Position numbers and translations under genes: made by a program. A stretch of 64,000 nt of DNA from Pisolithus tinctorius (taxonomy: Eukaryota > Basidiomycota > Agaricomycetes > Boletales > Pisolithaceae): the NCBI GenBank assembly GCA_024663395.1, contig JANFAH010000010.1:372001-436000 (forward strand), read 5' to 3'. The notes under the pieces were generated by a model. The model saw only the letters and a list, made by a program, of their open reading frames with translations, was not told the DNA's origin and did not search any database. Below, piece by piece: positions 1 to 12,192 of this stretch. Position 1 is the stretch's first letter. Every line of letters begins with the position of its first letter.

Positions 1-3000
1 TCCTTGAGCTTTTCCTCGATACGACTGAGCTTCGCCTTGGCTTCCTCGACTTCCCGACGGTAATTGTCAAGTTCCGTACTACGAGATGTCCAATGCCACT
101 GTACAATAAACTACGAGCATGAATGTCACACTTACCCCTGTTCAGATATGCTCGCCTTGAGTTCCTTCAGATAATCTTGATCGCAGGCTTCTAACTCTAC
201 AATTTCTGTCGTCTCCTTCTCCAGCTCTTCCACGAGCTGATCGTGTTCCTGCTGCAAGCCAGGAAGGATACTTTGGGCCTCGTGGATAACTCCCTCGAGA
301 AATTTGGCATCCTTGGTAGTGGTGTGGTTCAGTGATTACGCGCATACAGGTTGATATAAACCATACCTTCTCCAAATGCTCAAAGCCCTTGCTAGCCTTC
401 TGATCCAACTGTTCGACCCACTGCAATTTCCAATCGTACCACTCTGACTTCGCCTGTTCGTGGTTATGGACCTTAATCAACTTTAACTGGTGGATCAGCT
501 CCGCCTGTCCGGTCTCGTCCGCGGAGATGAACTCTTGGAAGAGCTGCGGCGTCATCTCGAGTGCTTCTTCCTCAGCCTCTCGGTATATAGATTGGATGCG
601 TTCGATCCACGCTTGGAGATCCTTGCTTACATGGTATAGAGCTCGAGTTGTGGCACGTCCACTGCCATGGCCACCATATATTCTGCTAGAGGTATTTGTC
701 CATCGACTGATGCTCGCCGTGAAGGACGAAGGGTAGAGGGATGGATACTTTGTCGGCGGGGTGCAGTAATCTCATCCATAAATCGAATGCCCGTCATCTC
801 AAAGAATTGTTGAATCGAAATTGGCGGACCGTCTTCCTCTTCACTGCTCGCTTGTTGGACGTCCTCTCGCCATTGCTCGGTTGCTTCAGTTGTTGGCTCA
901 CCAATTGGCAGCGAATTATTCGGGCCTTCGTCATCGCTACCGTCACCCCCATCCTGGGCCACATCGAGCATGGAGTCTTCGACAGGGTTCTGCTGAGGAG
1001 ATGGAAGCGGATTTGGCTCAGGTAATTGGTCATCATGAGAGGATTCAATGACCATCGACACTTCATGCAGCTGGGGGGGAAGTGCAGCTTCCGAGAGCTG
1101 TGTTTCCGTCTGCTCAGCTGACTCCGCTGTATCTTCCATGACACGGTCCTTCCCCGCTCTGTCTTTCTCTGCAGAAACGTTGAATCGGGGGAGTACTCCT
1201 TCTGCATCTCTAGTTACGGCGATGCTCTTCCTCCTGGCTCCCATGGCTTGTTTACCTGGGGAGGATGGTCGACCTGACTGACTAGCGTCACCAGTGGAAA
1301 GAGGGGTGACCGCTTCTCCGAAACTTTTCCGCTGGGCAAGGTATCCTGAGGGCCTTCGTAGACCAAGTGGTGCACGTTTGCTTGGACCAGCCTCGGATTG
1401 TGTCCCTTGCCTAGCTTGGGGCGGTGCTATCTTGGTGGGTGATAGTCTAGAAGGAGCATTCGGAGGCCGCGGCAATTCATGACGAGTCAAACCTGCGGTC
1501 AACTTCTCGGGACCCGAGGGTTTCTTGGCTGGGCTCGACCGACCGTCAGGAATATGGGCAGCAGCAGCGGATCGCTTTTCGGGAACCGGGCGGGAAACGG
1601 GAGGAGCGAAATTCGCACTGAATTTCTTAGGTGAAGGCGGAAGTGAGTTGGCTTTGGAAGGAGACGGTGGTCGTGCGGTTGTCGCAGGAGTTCGCGGGCG
1701 TGGAATAAAGCTGAATTTTTGCGGTGTAACAGCAATATTCTGGGGTTCCGCTATTGCAGGCTTCGCGGGTCAGGCAGATTGCATGCAATTAAATATATAC
1801 CTACCAGTTCGCCTTCACTACCTGCAGGAGTCGGGGATGACGGTTTCCCTGTAACCGGGTTGGTCTGTTGCGGAACTTTTAACGATTCGGTAGCCGGTAT
1901 TGTTGATGGCACCTCAGGAGAGCCCCCTTGTCGTTGCTCACCGTATACAGAAGTACGTCCATGGTTGAATCGCCAGTGCTTGGGGCAAGGCTTATTCGCC
2001 GTATAAGCTGAGTAACGTTGACGGTTTGATTCCCTTCGTCGTCGTCATTTCTACTGTTCTCCTCCGCAAAGCTGTCCTCCGTGCTGGTAAAACTGTCTGG
2101 CTGAACGTCTTCTTCGTTTAAGTTTCCGAGGCCTAAAGAAGTACGGGCAGCCTGCAACCTCGAGACAGCGTCATTCAAATCCATTTCTTGTACCCCCCCA
2201 TTGCCTCCGTTCTCCTCGTCGTCTGATGATGGGATAAAGGGCGTATTGCCCGAGTGGGTAACAGCACGAAGAGCCAGCCACGCTTCACTTGGTGGCTTTG
2301 CTGGGCGGACGAGTGGAACTGTAAACTCCATGGGTTGGGAAGTATCGCCTTCAGAGCCAAGGGAGTGCGACTGGCCGGAGTCTTCCTCCACAAAGGACTG
2401 GTCCTTTTCTTGACCCTCCCCGTCTCCCCTTTGATTATCGAGTGAAGTTCGGAGAACAGTGAGGTTCCCGAGAGGTTGTCGAGGTCCACCTAGCGAGAGG
2501 GAGCGTTTGCGTACGATATTGTGGGATATAGCCTCCGTCACGTCCATGTCAGCAGCGTCATCATAGTCTTCTTCGTCTTCAAATCCAAAGTCAGGCATGT
2601 CATTAACACCTTCTTGCGCGTTCGACGCCCTGAAAAATGCGCCTGGAGAATAACCGTGTCGTCCGAGTCCATCTCCATCGACTCCTCACCGCCACCCTCG
2701 CTGAAAACTGCTGACCTCCGAATAGAACTGTTTGCGACGAAAACTTGAAGCGCCAGGATATGCATTTTCGTCGTTCGCCTCTCCATGACTGCCTATCTCG
2801 GCCGCAGGGGAAGACTGAGGAGACGCGGTGCTGTTGGTGTTTTGCTCCGGCACTTCGAACAAACGGACGTGGGCGTGGTTGGCGAAGCTGACACGCCTTC
2901 CAAGGGACTTTCGCGAGCCATCCGCCTCGAAACGAACGACGCCTGTCATGTCCATTGCCTGCGTTCTGTCCTCTCCATCGTCCGTGGCATTCACTTTGAG

Positions 3001-3225
3001 GATACTCTTCCGTGGAGCCTGACGGACAAGTGTATATAAACCGGCGAATGGTGAGCATCAATGGCACGAGAAACACACCAATGAACGACGTGCTCTGGCC
3101 GTAGGACTGAGATGGTCGCCTGGGGCGATGGAATGAGCGCGTCGTCGGTGACCAGGATGAGCCCTGTTGTGGCCAGACACCGAGATCGAATTGCGTCGAC
3201 TTGGTGAGCTCTTGCTAACCGCCAT
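1..3225 (-). CDS. spc7: Spc7/KNL1 kinetochore scaffold protein (partial, frame-broken)
   Basis: Outer-kinetochore scaffold that recruits PP1 phosphatase and Bub checkpoint proteins and binds Mis12/Ndc80. Exon 1 is 3225-3079 (49 codons, ATG at 3225), followed by a 60-nt intron (3078-3019). Exon 2 opens with PRKSILK (SILK-type PP1 site) and soon has GRRVSFA (RVSF PP1 site). Acidic Met-rich MELT-like motifs follow (MDMT, MDVTEA, MEFTV). The Spc7 core lies at about 900-100, with SIQQFFEMTGIRFMDEIT and then HQLKLIK and SEWYDWKLQW. Later introns are 366-312 and 135-79, with a coiled coil continuing past base 1. The frame changes without a convincing intron near 2740, 2650, 1955 and 635; in each case a one-base change would restore the family pattern (at 1955, MDVTSVYG). 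This is either assembly error or decay. The family assignment is firm; the exact exon model is not. Confidence 0.9.
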
Positions 3226-3610
3226 GGAAATTCGTGCTAGTACTAGTTCGACAGGTCAGTTATCGAAAATATGTGTGCTCGGGATCCCTCCACCAAAAGC
3301 CCAAGGTGCCGCGGTCTTCAAGGTGGGCGACGCGCTACACGTGACCCAAATAACAACTACGACTGTGTTTGTGCCTATTGAATTCGGGAACTCGGCGATT
3401 ACATACGTCTCACAAATGACTTGAGCTGTAATTACGATATCCGAGAATTACGGACAGACCGGGTCTTCCCGTTACTGCTCACAATTGGAAACGTTCGCGC
3501 CATTTCACGCCATCAGTTGCTTCGGGTTTCCAGGCTTGAACCTAGAGAAGTTTGAGGTAACAAAGTACAGCTAATCTCGAGAGTTTTGATCCTTCACTAG
3601 ATTCACAACC

Positions 3611-5048
3611 ATGTCGACCACTGAGCCACTGGCCGGCCAAAATATTTATATCGTACCTTCGTTCACGTTAGAATCCGGAACGGAATTGAAGCAGGTCCCC
3701 GTTGCATACAAAACATGGGGTCAACTCAACGCAACGCGAGATAACGTTATGATAATATGTCATGCGTTCACCGGCAGCGCCGACGTGGAAGATTGGTGAG
3801 TGTCTTCTACATTTCAAAACGGTCGACCTGTTCAGTATATGCAGGTGGGGACCCCTCATGGGCCGAGGCAAAGCGTTCGACCCTCAACGTTTCTTTGTCT
3901 TCTGTGCCAATGTCTTGGGCTCGCCATACGGCACCGCATCGCCCGTAACCGTAAATCCAGATACACAGAAACCGTTTGGTCCCGAGTTTCCGCAGACAAC
4001 TATCCGAGACGACGTTCGGTAAGTTCTCTTCTGCTGGAAAACCCCGGAACGCTAACTGGTTACCTAGAGTACACAAGCTAGTACTGGACCACCTGGGTGC
4101 TTCTGGCGTAGCGGTCGCTATCGGGGGGTCGATGGGAGGCATGGCAGTCCTCGAGTGGCCGCTTTGCACTCCCCAAGGCTATGTCCGTCATATCATCCCT
4201 ATCGCTACATCCGCCCGTCATTCTGCCTGGTGCATCAGCTGGGGCGAAACCCAACGACAGAGTATATACAGCGATCCCATGTACAGAGACGGTTACTACG
4301 ACGCCCAGCCATCTTCTGGGCTCGCTGCAGCACGTATGGCTGCACTGCTTACATACCGTTCCCGCGACTCCTTCGAACAGCGATTCGGTCGACGCCACAA
4401 GTCCCCCCCGTCTCCGATCCCAGCGCAATCGCCCCACCGTTGTTACCCTGTGCTGCGGACGCCGCCCTTGCTGCGCACAACGAAGGCTGTCAGAAATCTT
4501 CCAGCCCAAATTTCCAGTCCACGACGCCCGAGTTACGACAATCGGCATCCTCCGCTCCTCCCATCTTCTCTGCACAGTCATACCTCCGTTACCAAGGCGC
4601 AAAGTTTCGTTGCCCGGTTCGACGCCAACTGCTATATCCATATCACTCGTAAGTTGGACACACACGATGTCGCTCGGGGCGCACGGTATTCCCCGAAAAT
4701 TCTAGCAGTACAGCGCAGGCGACCGCGCTTGCAGCTGTACTCGCGACCCTTCCCCGACGCGCGTTGGTCATCAGCATAGAAACGGACGGTCTGTTCACGC
4801 CTAGCGAGCAGAAAGAACTGGCCACGCATATACCAGAAGCGGAACTCGTGGTCATCCCATCCCCTGATGGGCACGACGGGTTTCTTCTCGAGTTCGAGCA
4901 GATTAACAAACATATACTTAGGTTCTTACGGACAGAATTCCCGGAGTATTACCAACAAGAGGTCGATGGGGAAGTCGGAGTGGACGACTTCAAGGTGACG
5001 AAGACGAGTTTGTTTGGGGAGGCAGAGCTCGATGTCACGAGATGGTAG
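3611..5048 (+). CDS. met2: Homoserine O-acetyltransferase, alpha/beta hydrolase fold (three apparent frame breaks)
   Basis: Acetylates L-homoserine from acetyl-CoA, the entry step of methionine synthesis in fungi. ATG is at 3611. Exon 1 ends at 3795. Introns are 3796-3844 and 4019-4067, both 49 nt with GT-AG; the second has a GCTAAC branch site. The joined exons give DWWGPLMG and DDVRVHKL as in the family. Also visible are the nucleophile elbow GGSMGGM (about 4125), the acid segment SIETDGLF (about 4775), the histidine segment PDGHDGF (about 4865) and the stop at 5046-5048. The frame slips at C7 (4403-4409), at TTTC (about 4604-4609) and at GGGG (4676-4679); each needs one base to match the family. 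These sites are homopolymers, so sequencing error is a real possibility. The gene diverges from spc7 across about 385 bp. Confidence 0.92.
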
Positions 5049-6334
5049 CTATGGAAGTAGCAGACCCTTTGGTATAAAATTTGCAACGACTTGACGTTTC
5101 CTAACCATTCCTACAGGATTGGTACGGTAGAGTAGCAGCGCAGCCAAGATCTCAGCAGACGAACAGAGGGCACCGAAGATGAGAGCGTCTACTCGGCAAT
5201 GCACCAACTCAGTTCGTTGGACGACATGGTCTCGTCGCGAACTTCATATGGCTGTCCTAGGCTCCATGGCCGAACACTTGTTTGAACCTCTGCTTTGCAG
5301 CGACATCGCAACTTGAATCGTACCCCCCCTCCACAGAGGCGAAGCGCGTGAGGACGAAGAAGGCACAAGAAGCGAAGCCAACATTGGGATTAACATAGTC
5401 TACCCCGCAGAAATTTGCAGGGTGAGTCTGAATGCCGTTGGAGACTATAACGGTGAACACACGTAAGATTCGAGGAGTTTCTAGTCCGTTAGTTCTATCT
5501 CCCAGATGTTGACCCTATCAGATCTTTGTCGGCCACGAGATCTTTTATGACATCTTGTTGGATGATGCATCGGACTGCCACTTTGACAGCGGGAAGGGTG
5601 GGGATGAGCCGACACGGGCAGGCAGAGTGAAGAAACGGAAGCAAAAAGCGTGAGGATGTACGTGTGTACTGCGTGGGTCTTGATACGATAGTCGAGAAGA
5701 TGGAAAAGTTGTCGCTGAGCGGCATCCGTTGTCCGTACCGAGAACAGGCGCAACAACTAGGAAAATCAAAGGTTAGCCTGCGAGGTAAACTACGACGAAA
5801 ACCAAGGAAATAACCATTACATATGCCGACAACTGCGCCCAGCATTCTATGCAAGCCTCCTACCATGTCTTGCCAGCTGGTCGGCCAGGGTCACAAGCGA
5901 CATGTCATTCGAGTTACAGTCTTGACCTGCGCGCTATACTGTAGTTGGCGCGAACCCCCTCCCTGCAATTAAAGAAGACTCTACCTCGCGGCGAGCGGTC
6001 GTGTTCTGACTGCCAGTCCTAACTGTGGTGGGCAAGCGATCAGGTCCAATATCTCTGCGAGCGCCACTCACGCGTCCGTCCACAGTGCTTCAGATCCCAC
6101 CATTGCAACGCGTAAAGGAACCTTCCAGCAGGACTCCCAGACCTGCATTGTGTCAGCAGGCACAGCCTCGCGAATAGTCAGAGCAGAATATGTCGACCCA
6201 GACGGGGAGGGGGAAACCGTCGTGCAATGGCGGTTTACTGCACGATGGTGTGGAGAAAAGAGGCTTGGCAGGAGGGTAAGGCCACGGTGCATGTACTCGT
6301 GCGTCCAAGGATGTGTCGAGAGGCTGCGGAGAAT
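5049..6334. other. Intergenic stretch with unresolved minus-strand coding-like segments
   Basis: No gene could be assigned. Minus-strand frames at 5866-5481 and 5460-5257 look partly protein-like: a hydrophobic start around MLGAVVGI, then an acceptor-like TTTTCCTAG before a helix-like segment. A homopolymer run of C lies at about 5325. They could be exons of a small membrane-associated protein whose family I do not recognise, or a degraded gene. The rest (5900-6334) shows nothing clear. Confidence 0.3.
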
Positions 6335-6699
6335 AGGGTGTCAATGTCGGCATGGTAAAGTGCGCCATGAAGTTGTTTCGGAGTTTTCGTCGGCGGATCT
6401 TCGTCCTGAGCGGTGAGCAATTGAGAAGGCGAGAGACGGTACGGATCTCCAATGGGGCGTGCGTGTCGAAAGGAAGCTGGTGTACAGCTGGTATGTATGT
6501 CAGTTAGCACTGAAACGAAACGGGTAGGAAAAGTGCCGGAGTCCGGCTGGGTCCCTGTATGATGCACATCCACGCTGAATACCCTGCGGTGAGAGAGCGC
6601 ATCTTTGAATGCAGCCAGCCCCGCACCCACGTTCCAAGGTACAGAAACGAAGAATACAACTGCGAAGCACCCCATCAAAGCACTTTGTTCCTCAGCCAC
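6235..6699 (-). pseudogene. Fragment of an unidentified membrane-type gene (unit A copy)
   Basis: The frame begins with a hydrophobic segment (FAVVFFVSVPWNVG) followed by a short amphipathic stretch (AAFKDALSHRR). Unit B has a matching frame from ATG at 10651 with VSIPWRM and AALEDVLS at the same places, so a real gene once lay here. The downstream part does not stay in one frame between the copies. I do not recognise the family. It could be a two-exon gene with an intron near 6560-6490, or a dead one. Confidence 0.35.
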
Positions 6700-9600
6700 T
6701 CTGCGCCGCGGAGGAGGTGAAATGTCAAGTCAAGTCAGTGTTAATTATTATTATTACGTAGCTTATCGTCTTGCGGGCAATCATTAATCATTACATAATC
6801 GTGGCTGTGGTGACGAATGGACTCTCCAAACTCTTGCGCATGTACAAAGTCTCGCTGCCGGATCTGCACAAACCCATATCCGCTGGAGATCCGTGTGAAG
6901 CGGATTGCATGGTATCCGGATAGGAAGCTCAATTGTACCCCCATTATTCTACTCTTTTTCGCGTCTGAATCCCTCGCGTTGTACTGCGGTTGCGTCGCCT
7001 CCACCCTAACCACGGTTCTTCGTGTTCTCTTATCGTGTACCGATGGCAAAATGTGCGCGCAGAAGTCTGAAGAAGCTATCTTGCGAACGGTATCATTCAA
7101 TCGGTTGCTGAGCGGCGGTTCTCAAGTTCGGAATGGATCGGGAGAAGGTATGCCCGGGCGCATCTAACAGTGTCGGGTTCTCTGTCATCCCTTTGTAGTT
7201 TAAAAGACGTCGCCATGCACTTTGCGCACTGACGGTTTCAGTAAACCCACTCTGCTTGGCATTCTATAGTTCGCTGCGAATTCATGCCGCGTGTCTTGTG
7301 TTTCCCTGTGAAGTGCGGTTTCCTCACATTGCATCAACTTACAGGCACAATCTTCAACGTTCGAGGCAACGTTATGCGAGACGTGGAGAATGATGAATAT
7401 TGGTACCACGGACCCCTTCAAACGCCTTTGTCGTAACATCATGCATGCTTTTTGGGTGCCACTGTAGGCCGGCAGTTCCTTTACACCTTGCCGCAGCAAC
7501 CATCATGCATCATGTCCACACATGATCGATCACTTGGTTGCTGTCGGTAATGAACTGGATTGACTTTGCAAGCCAGCTTTTACACTTTCCGGATCATCTC
7601 TGCCTCCGTCGAGGTCCTACGTCTGTTCCGCGTTCTTGGGGAAAGATACATGCTATTCTGCTTTTACTTCCTTGTTTCACGTCGGAAATACTCGTCTTAA
7701 ACGAGTAAGACGGGTCTGTGTCAACTCGTACCTGCTCAGGGTACGGCTTCGTCTGCCACGCCGTGAACACACTCTCATCTTGATCAACGTCATAATCCGA
7801 CTTCTCGGTACGTAGTTTACTTAAATGAACCACTTTGCTAATAGTAATATTACATCTTCATGGAGATAGAACCAGCCACTCACTTAGGTTTGATTCGGTG
7901 TCTGATCATTCAGTTTGCGAACACCTTGGTTTACAAGCTGCTCGCGAAATTTCGTAAGGGTCCTATGGTCCTCGCGTCTTGAGTTCACGAACCGAACCTT
8001 GCGCGGAAAAATCGATATTGCAAAATTCTGGACCTTATCGGCTCCGGTCGTCACCAGCCCCCTCACCATATCTGTACGTATGTATGTCCATAGTCAAGTT
8101 TTGTGATTCTTGATCACACATAAAAAGGCCACAACTCAACGCCTCTCCCAAGTGCTTAGATTGCAGAGTCCACTTCCATCGGCGGTTCTCGTTAGCATGT
8201 CTCAGAAGCCCTCCCAAAGTCGCTCCGATACGTCGAGCACGTACATTCGGGCAACGAATGAGACGGCCACCATAGGGGTGGTTTCCACAGGTTTGACCGA
8301 CAGCCCCAAATACCCGAACGCATGGTCAAAGATCAGGTTTGTGCCTCCCCTACGTCCACTCGTGCATGAGACCATTTTACTCTCAGGGAATATATCCGGG
8401 AACCTGCTGCAGAATTCCTTGGTACAATGATCCTTGTTATCTTTGGTTGCGGTGGTAATTGTCAAGTCGTCTTGTCTTCAAGCACGGCGGTTACTGCCAG
8501 CGCCAAGGGGGTGGGTGATTTCTCTTCATAAACTCACGACTTGATTTGACAGAGATGATATACAGGAGTTCCTTTCGCTCAACTTTGGTTGGGCTGTTGG
8601 TAAGGGAGACTTCATATCCTGTGGTCGGCCACACTAACTCCACGTAAAGGCCTTGCCTTGGGCGTTTTGGTTTCTGGTGGAGTATCTGGGGGTCACATTA
8701 ACCCTGCGGTATGTTTTTACAATCTATTCATGTTGCCTTCAGTTGACCTCTGGCCAGGTAACCCTCGCCCTCGCCTCCCTCCGCGACTTCCCATGGGGAA
8801 AAGTTCCCTATTACATCCTTGCTCAACTGCTTGGTGCCCTTTGTGGCGGTGGAATCATCTACGCCAACTACTACCATGCCATTAATGCTTACGAGGGTGG
8901 GCCAGATATTCGCACCATCTCAGGGACGGGCGGCCTTTTCGGAACTTATGCGGTATGTGTCGCTCCGGACTCCTAGAAATTTAAACTCATGCAAGTATAC
9001 TAGGCTGACTACATGACCTCGGCATCCTCCTTTTTCTCAGAGGTAAAGAAAAGTCGCCTGCGTTTGAATGGCTGCGCCATAATGATCGTTAACAGTTTTT
9101 GGCATCTTCCATGCTTATAATCGCTATTTTGGCTGCCACGGACAAGAGGAATGGCCCTATCGGTGTCTGGGTCGTCCCGCTCACAGTCTTTACGGCCGTA
9201 CTAGGTATCGGTCTCGCGCTTGGTATGGAGACTGGCTTCGCCATCAACCCGGCGCGTGACTTTGGTCCTCGGCTCTTGACTGCGATGGTCGGTTATGGAA
9301 AAGATGGTTCGTGATTTGTGGAATGGTTTTTATCGGAGAGGCACTGATTTTCTCTGTAGTGTTCACGTTCAGGAACCAGTACTGGCTCTGGTGCCCTATT
9401 CTCGGCCCCATTCTTGGTATGCAAGTTGGAGGGTTGGTGTACGACCTTCTTATCTACACCGGCTCGGAAAGTATCGTCAACAAGCCGTAAGTTTTGTAGC
9501 CATATGTAAAGTGTCTGAAATCTGGGTGACGCTGTTTCTCAGGAGCGTGGCACCACAGAGCCACACTGACACTTATCCAGATAGGACGGCAAGCGGTGCA

Positions 9601-9745
9601 ACCGCAGTTTGAAGAACGCTGACTGGATGTTGCTATGAGCTTTACGACTTATCATTCCATTTACGAGTTATCTCTCTTTGTAGGTTGTCTTGTTCACTTC
9701 CTTGTTAGGGCATTGTTCTACGATTAGTTCTGGGTTGTAAGGTCA
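6335..9745 (+). repeat. Tandem duplication, unit A
   Basis: This block and 10245-13730 share the same order of conserved segments: a minus-strand hydrophobic ORF fragment, a GC-rich block (6800-7160 versus 10880-11200), a block ending in a short TM-like coding piece (7200-7500 versus 11190-11560), then a complete aquaporin gene and its 3' flank. The offset is about 3.9 kb. The non-coding parts have diverged much more than the aquaporin exons, so the duplication is not recent. Confidence 0.85.
8197..9612 (+). CDS. Aquaglyceroporin (MIP family), copy A
   Basis: Six-helix membrane channel for water, glycerol or other small solutes. Nine exons join in phase to 333 codons including stop: 8197-8336, 8387-8510, 8566-8599, 8650-8708, 8758-8952, 9004-9042, 9096-9306, 9360-9486, 9543-9612. 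All introns are GT-AG and about 40-55 nt. The first NPA box is GGHINPAV, split by an intron right after NPA. The second is NPARDFGPR; the Asp after NPAR is typical of glycerol-conducting members. The N-terminus carries [11 protein letters not shown] and the last helix [14 protein letters not shown]. The acceptor of exon 3 was chosen (TATACAG) because an earlier AG would bring an in-frame stop. No broken codons. Copy B at 12193 has identical exon lengths except the first and last. Confidence 0.96.
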
Positions 9746-10244
9746 ACCAAAGTTGTACGGATCCGCAAATGCAATGCGACCCCCTCCCAATGTCCAGGTG
9801 ACTGACGGATGGCGGATAGTTGAAATGATCGAGGACACATCATTAGTCTCACAACCGGCAACTTGGCAGCGGCGGTCGCTAGTGTTCTCCGATGTGAGCT
9901 TCGTGAAATGCTGCGGATAGAGGTATGCATGTGCAGTATTATAACAGACAAGGATCCAGCACCTACCCACAACTTAACGGGACCGAAAAACTAGATGGCA
10001 CATCCTTCAGTAAAGGACCATGCGAGAACGAGCGCCAAGTCTTCGCCATGGAAACTAGGAAGGGTTAGGACAAGGGGGAGTAAGAGTGGTTTGTGGGTTC
10101 CCTTGTCAACTCGTTTCCGATACTTGAGAGTCCAACCCGGTAACGTACCACCTATCCCGATCGTGGAGCATCTAACAGGCACCTGGGCTGTCAGATATAC
10201 TGAACCATCTAGCAGCTACGGGTGCCATTGATGTGATGTCCTCG
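9746..10244. other. Spacer between the duplicated units
   Basis: About 500 bp without a convincing coding frame, splice pattern or repeat relation to the two units. The short open frames here lack family motifs. Confidence 0.5.
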
Positions 10245-10509
10245 ATGGAGAATAGTGTGTCGATACCTGCATGGTAAAGTGTGTCATGAAATTGTTTCGG
10301 GGGTTTTCAGCGGCGGATCAGCCTATAGAAGGCGAGAGGGTACGGAGCCAGTGGGGCATGTATGTCGAATGGAAGGTGGTGTACGTCGGTGTATGTGTAA
10401 ATTAGCACGGAAAAAAGGCAAGGTAGGAAGATCACCTTCTGTTTGTTCCCCAAGTTCCAAATGCCTCCGTGCATGAAGTGGCTACCATGGTACATATCCA
10501 TGCCAAATC

Positions 10510-10651
10510 ATGATGAATACCGTGCTTGGGAGAGCACATCTTCGAGTGCAGCCGGCATCGTACTCATTCTCCAAGGTATGGAAACCCAGAGCACAGCTGC
10601 GAGACATTCAGTCAAGACAATCATGCCGACTCTTTTTTCAGCCAGGGCCAT
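10510..10651 (-). pseudogene. Fragment of an unidentified membrane-type gene (unit B copy)
   Basis: The frame runs from ATG 10651 through a hydrophobic segment (LAAVLWVSIPWRM) and ends after about 47 codons. It matches the unit A frame at 6699 downward in spacing and in the SxPW motif. It is probably the first exon of a gene duplicated with the aquaporin and then degraded. Family not recognised. Confidence 0.35.
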
Positions 10652-11283
10652 AGTGTCGCACTGGTGCATGTACACCGCCGAGGTCGTCGCACCCTACGTC
10701 TGAAACTGAGTGTACAGTTCTAGGTCAAGTAATTACTTCGGATCCTTGGTTTTGCGAACATACGACGGTGACTTCACTCACCGAAGTCTTCCGCCATGTC
10801 TTAGATTTACTGCCATCTGCACAATCCACTCCCAGTAGCTTGCTGATGCTGCTGGACTTGACTCGTACTTCATGACGTTACATGTTAGACGCGTATCAAA
10901 CGTGTTGCATGCCGCGAAATGAGAGTTCCTGCAATACCCAACTCTCTTCGCATCCGAGGCTTCACGTTGTACTGCAATCGGGCCGCCTCTACCTCAACCA
11001 CGGTTCTTTGTGTTCGCCTTATCGTGGGCCGATACCAAAATATGGGCGCAGAAGCCTCCAGAAGTTGCCCTGCAAACCACGTAAGCCATCGGTTGTTGAA
11101 CGGTGGTTCGACGCTTGGAATGGGACATTGCAAGTCGGTAAAAAGTACGTCCGGCCACATATCGAACAGTGTCGGGTTCCCAGTCATCCCTTTACAGTTT
11201 AAAAGACGTCACCATGCACTCTGCGCGTTGACAATTACAGTAAGCCCTACTTCGCTTGGCAGTCTGTTATTTGGTGCGAATGT

Positions 11284-11739
11284 ATGCCGTATGTCTTGTG
11301 CTTCCCTCTGAGGTGTGGTTTCCCAATGTTGCATCACCTTACGGGCACGAACTTCGATGTTCCAGGCAACGCTACTGGAGACATCGAGAATGGTAATATC
11401 AGTACTTCGGATCCCTTCAAACGCCCTTCCGTGTTTCCACTGATAATAATACCGTGCCTACTTATCGCATGTGCCACTGTAGGCTGGGGGTTCGTTTACA
11501 CCTTGCGGCAATATGATCATGCATCATGCATCGTGTCTACATGCGATCAATTCCTTGGCAACTGTCGGTACCGAACCGGATTACATTCATTACAGGTCTG
11601 CTGTCCACCTTTCCCAATCACCCATTTCTCCGTCGAGGATGTCGTTCGCCGTTCTTGGGGAGAAGAAGCCTGCTATTCTAGATTTAATTCCGTGCGTCAG
11701 GTCGGAAGTACTTGTTTTCTATTAGCCTCAGTGTCATGA
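11284..11739 (+). other. Coding-like segment with one predicted transmembrane helix (unit B)
   Basis: An open frame contains a polar, Asn-rich stretch (NATGDIENGNISTSDPF) followed by a hydrophobic helix (VFPLIIIPCLLIACATVGWG). Unit A holds a shortened version around 7340-7480 that lacks the part encoding the helix and is frame-broken. It may be an exon of a small membrane protein duplicated with the aquaporin. No homology could be assigned from the sequence alone. Confidence 0.3.
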
Positions 11740-12192
11740 CTCGACATGTTGTCGGTATGTGGTCTAAATGGATCATTTTGCTAACAGCGACAGCCATTCT
11801 CATGGACTGCCATCAGACAATCTGCATGGCCAGTCACTTTCCCCTTCATACTTGTCCAACACACAATTATCAGAAAGCCGTTTCTCACCCCCGTCTGTAA
11901 GTTACTACTGAGCCTGCACTGATTTGTCGTATGCTGGAGCCCGGACTAATCGGGCGCGAGGAGCCATTTTAGGACTCTTCGAGCAGCGGACTCAAGGTCA
12001 TTCCGATATCAAAATTGACGGCATGCATGCGTCCCAGCGTCTGTTTCATAAAGTTTCCACTGCCACAAGTTATTACCAGCTCCACCGTTAAGTTACATGA
12101 TTCCCGGCTCCACATAAAATGGCCACAATCAAAGGTGTGGCTCCAGTCCTTCAACTGCAGAGCCCACTTCCGATCCGGCGCTCCTTGTCAGC

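Noticed and set aside
627..1502. Treating this as a separate gene starting at 1502
   Set aside because: It is an internal exon of spc7: upstream sequence continues in frame to about 1770 and the Spc7 core motif is inside it.
7884..8106. Upstream exon of aquaporin copy A
   Set aside because: The ATG at 8197 matches the start context in copy B exactly and the upstream frames have no counterpart there.
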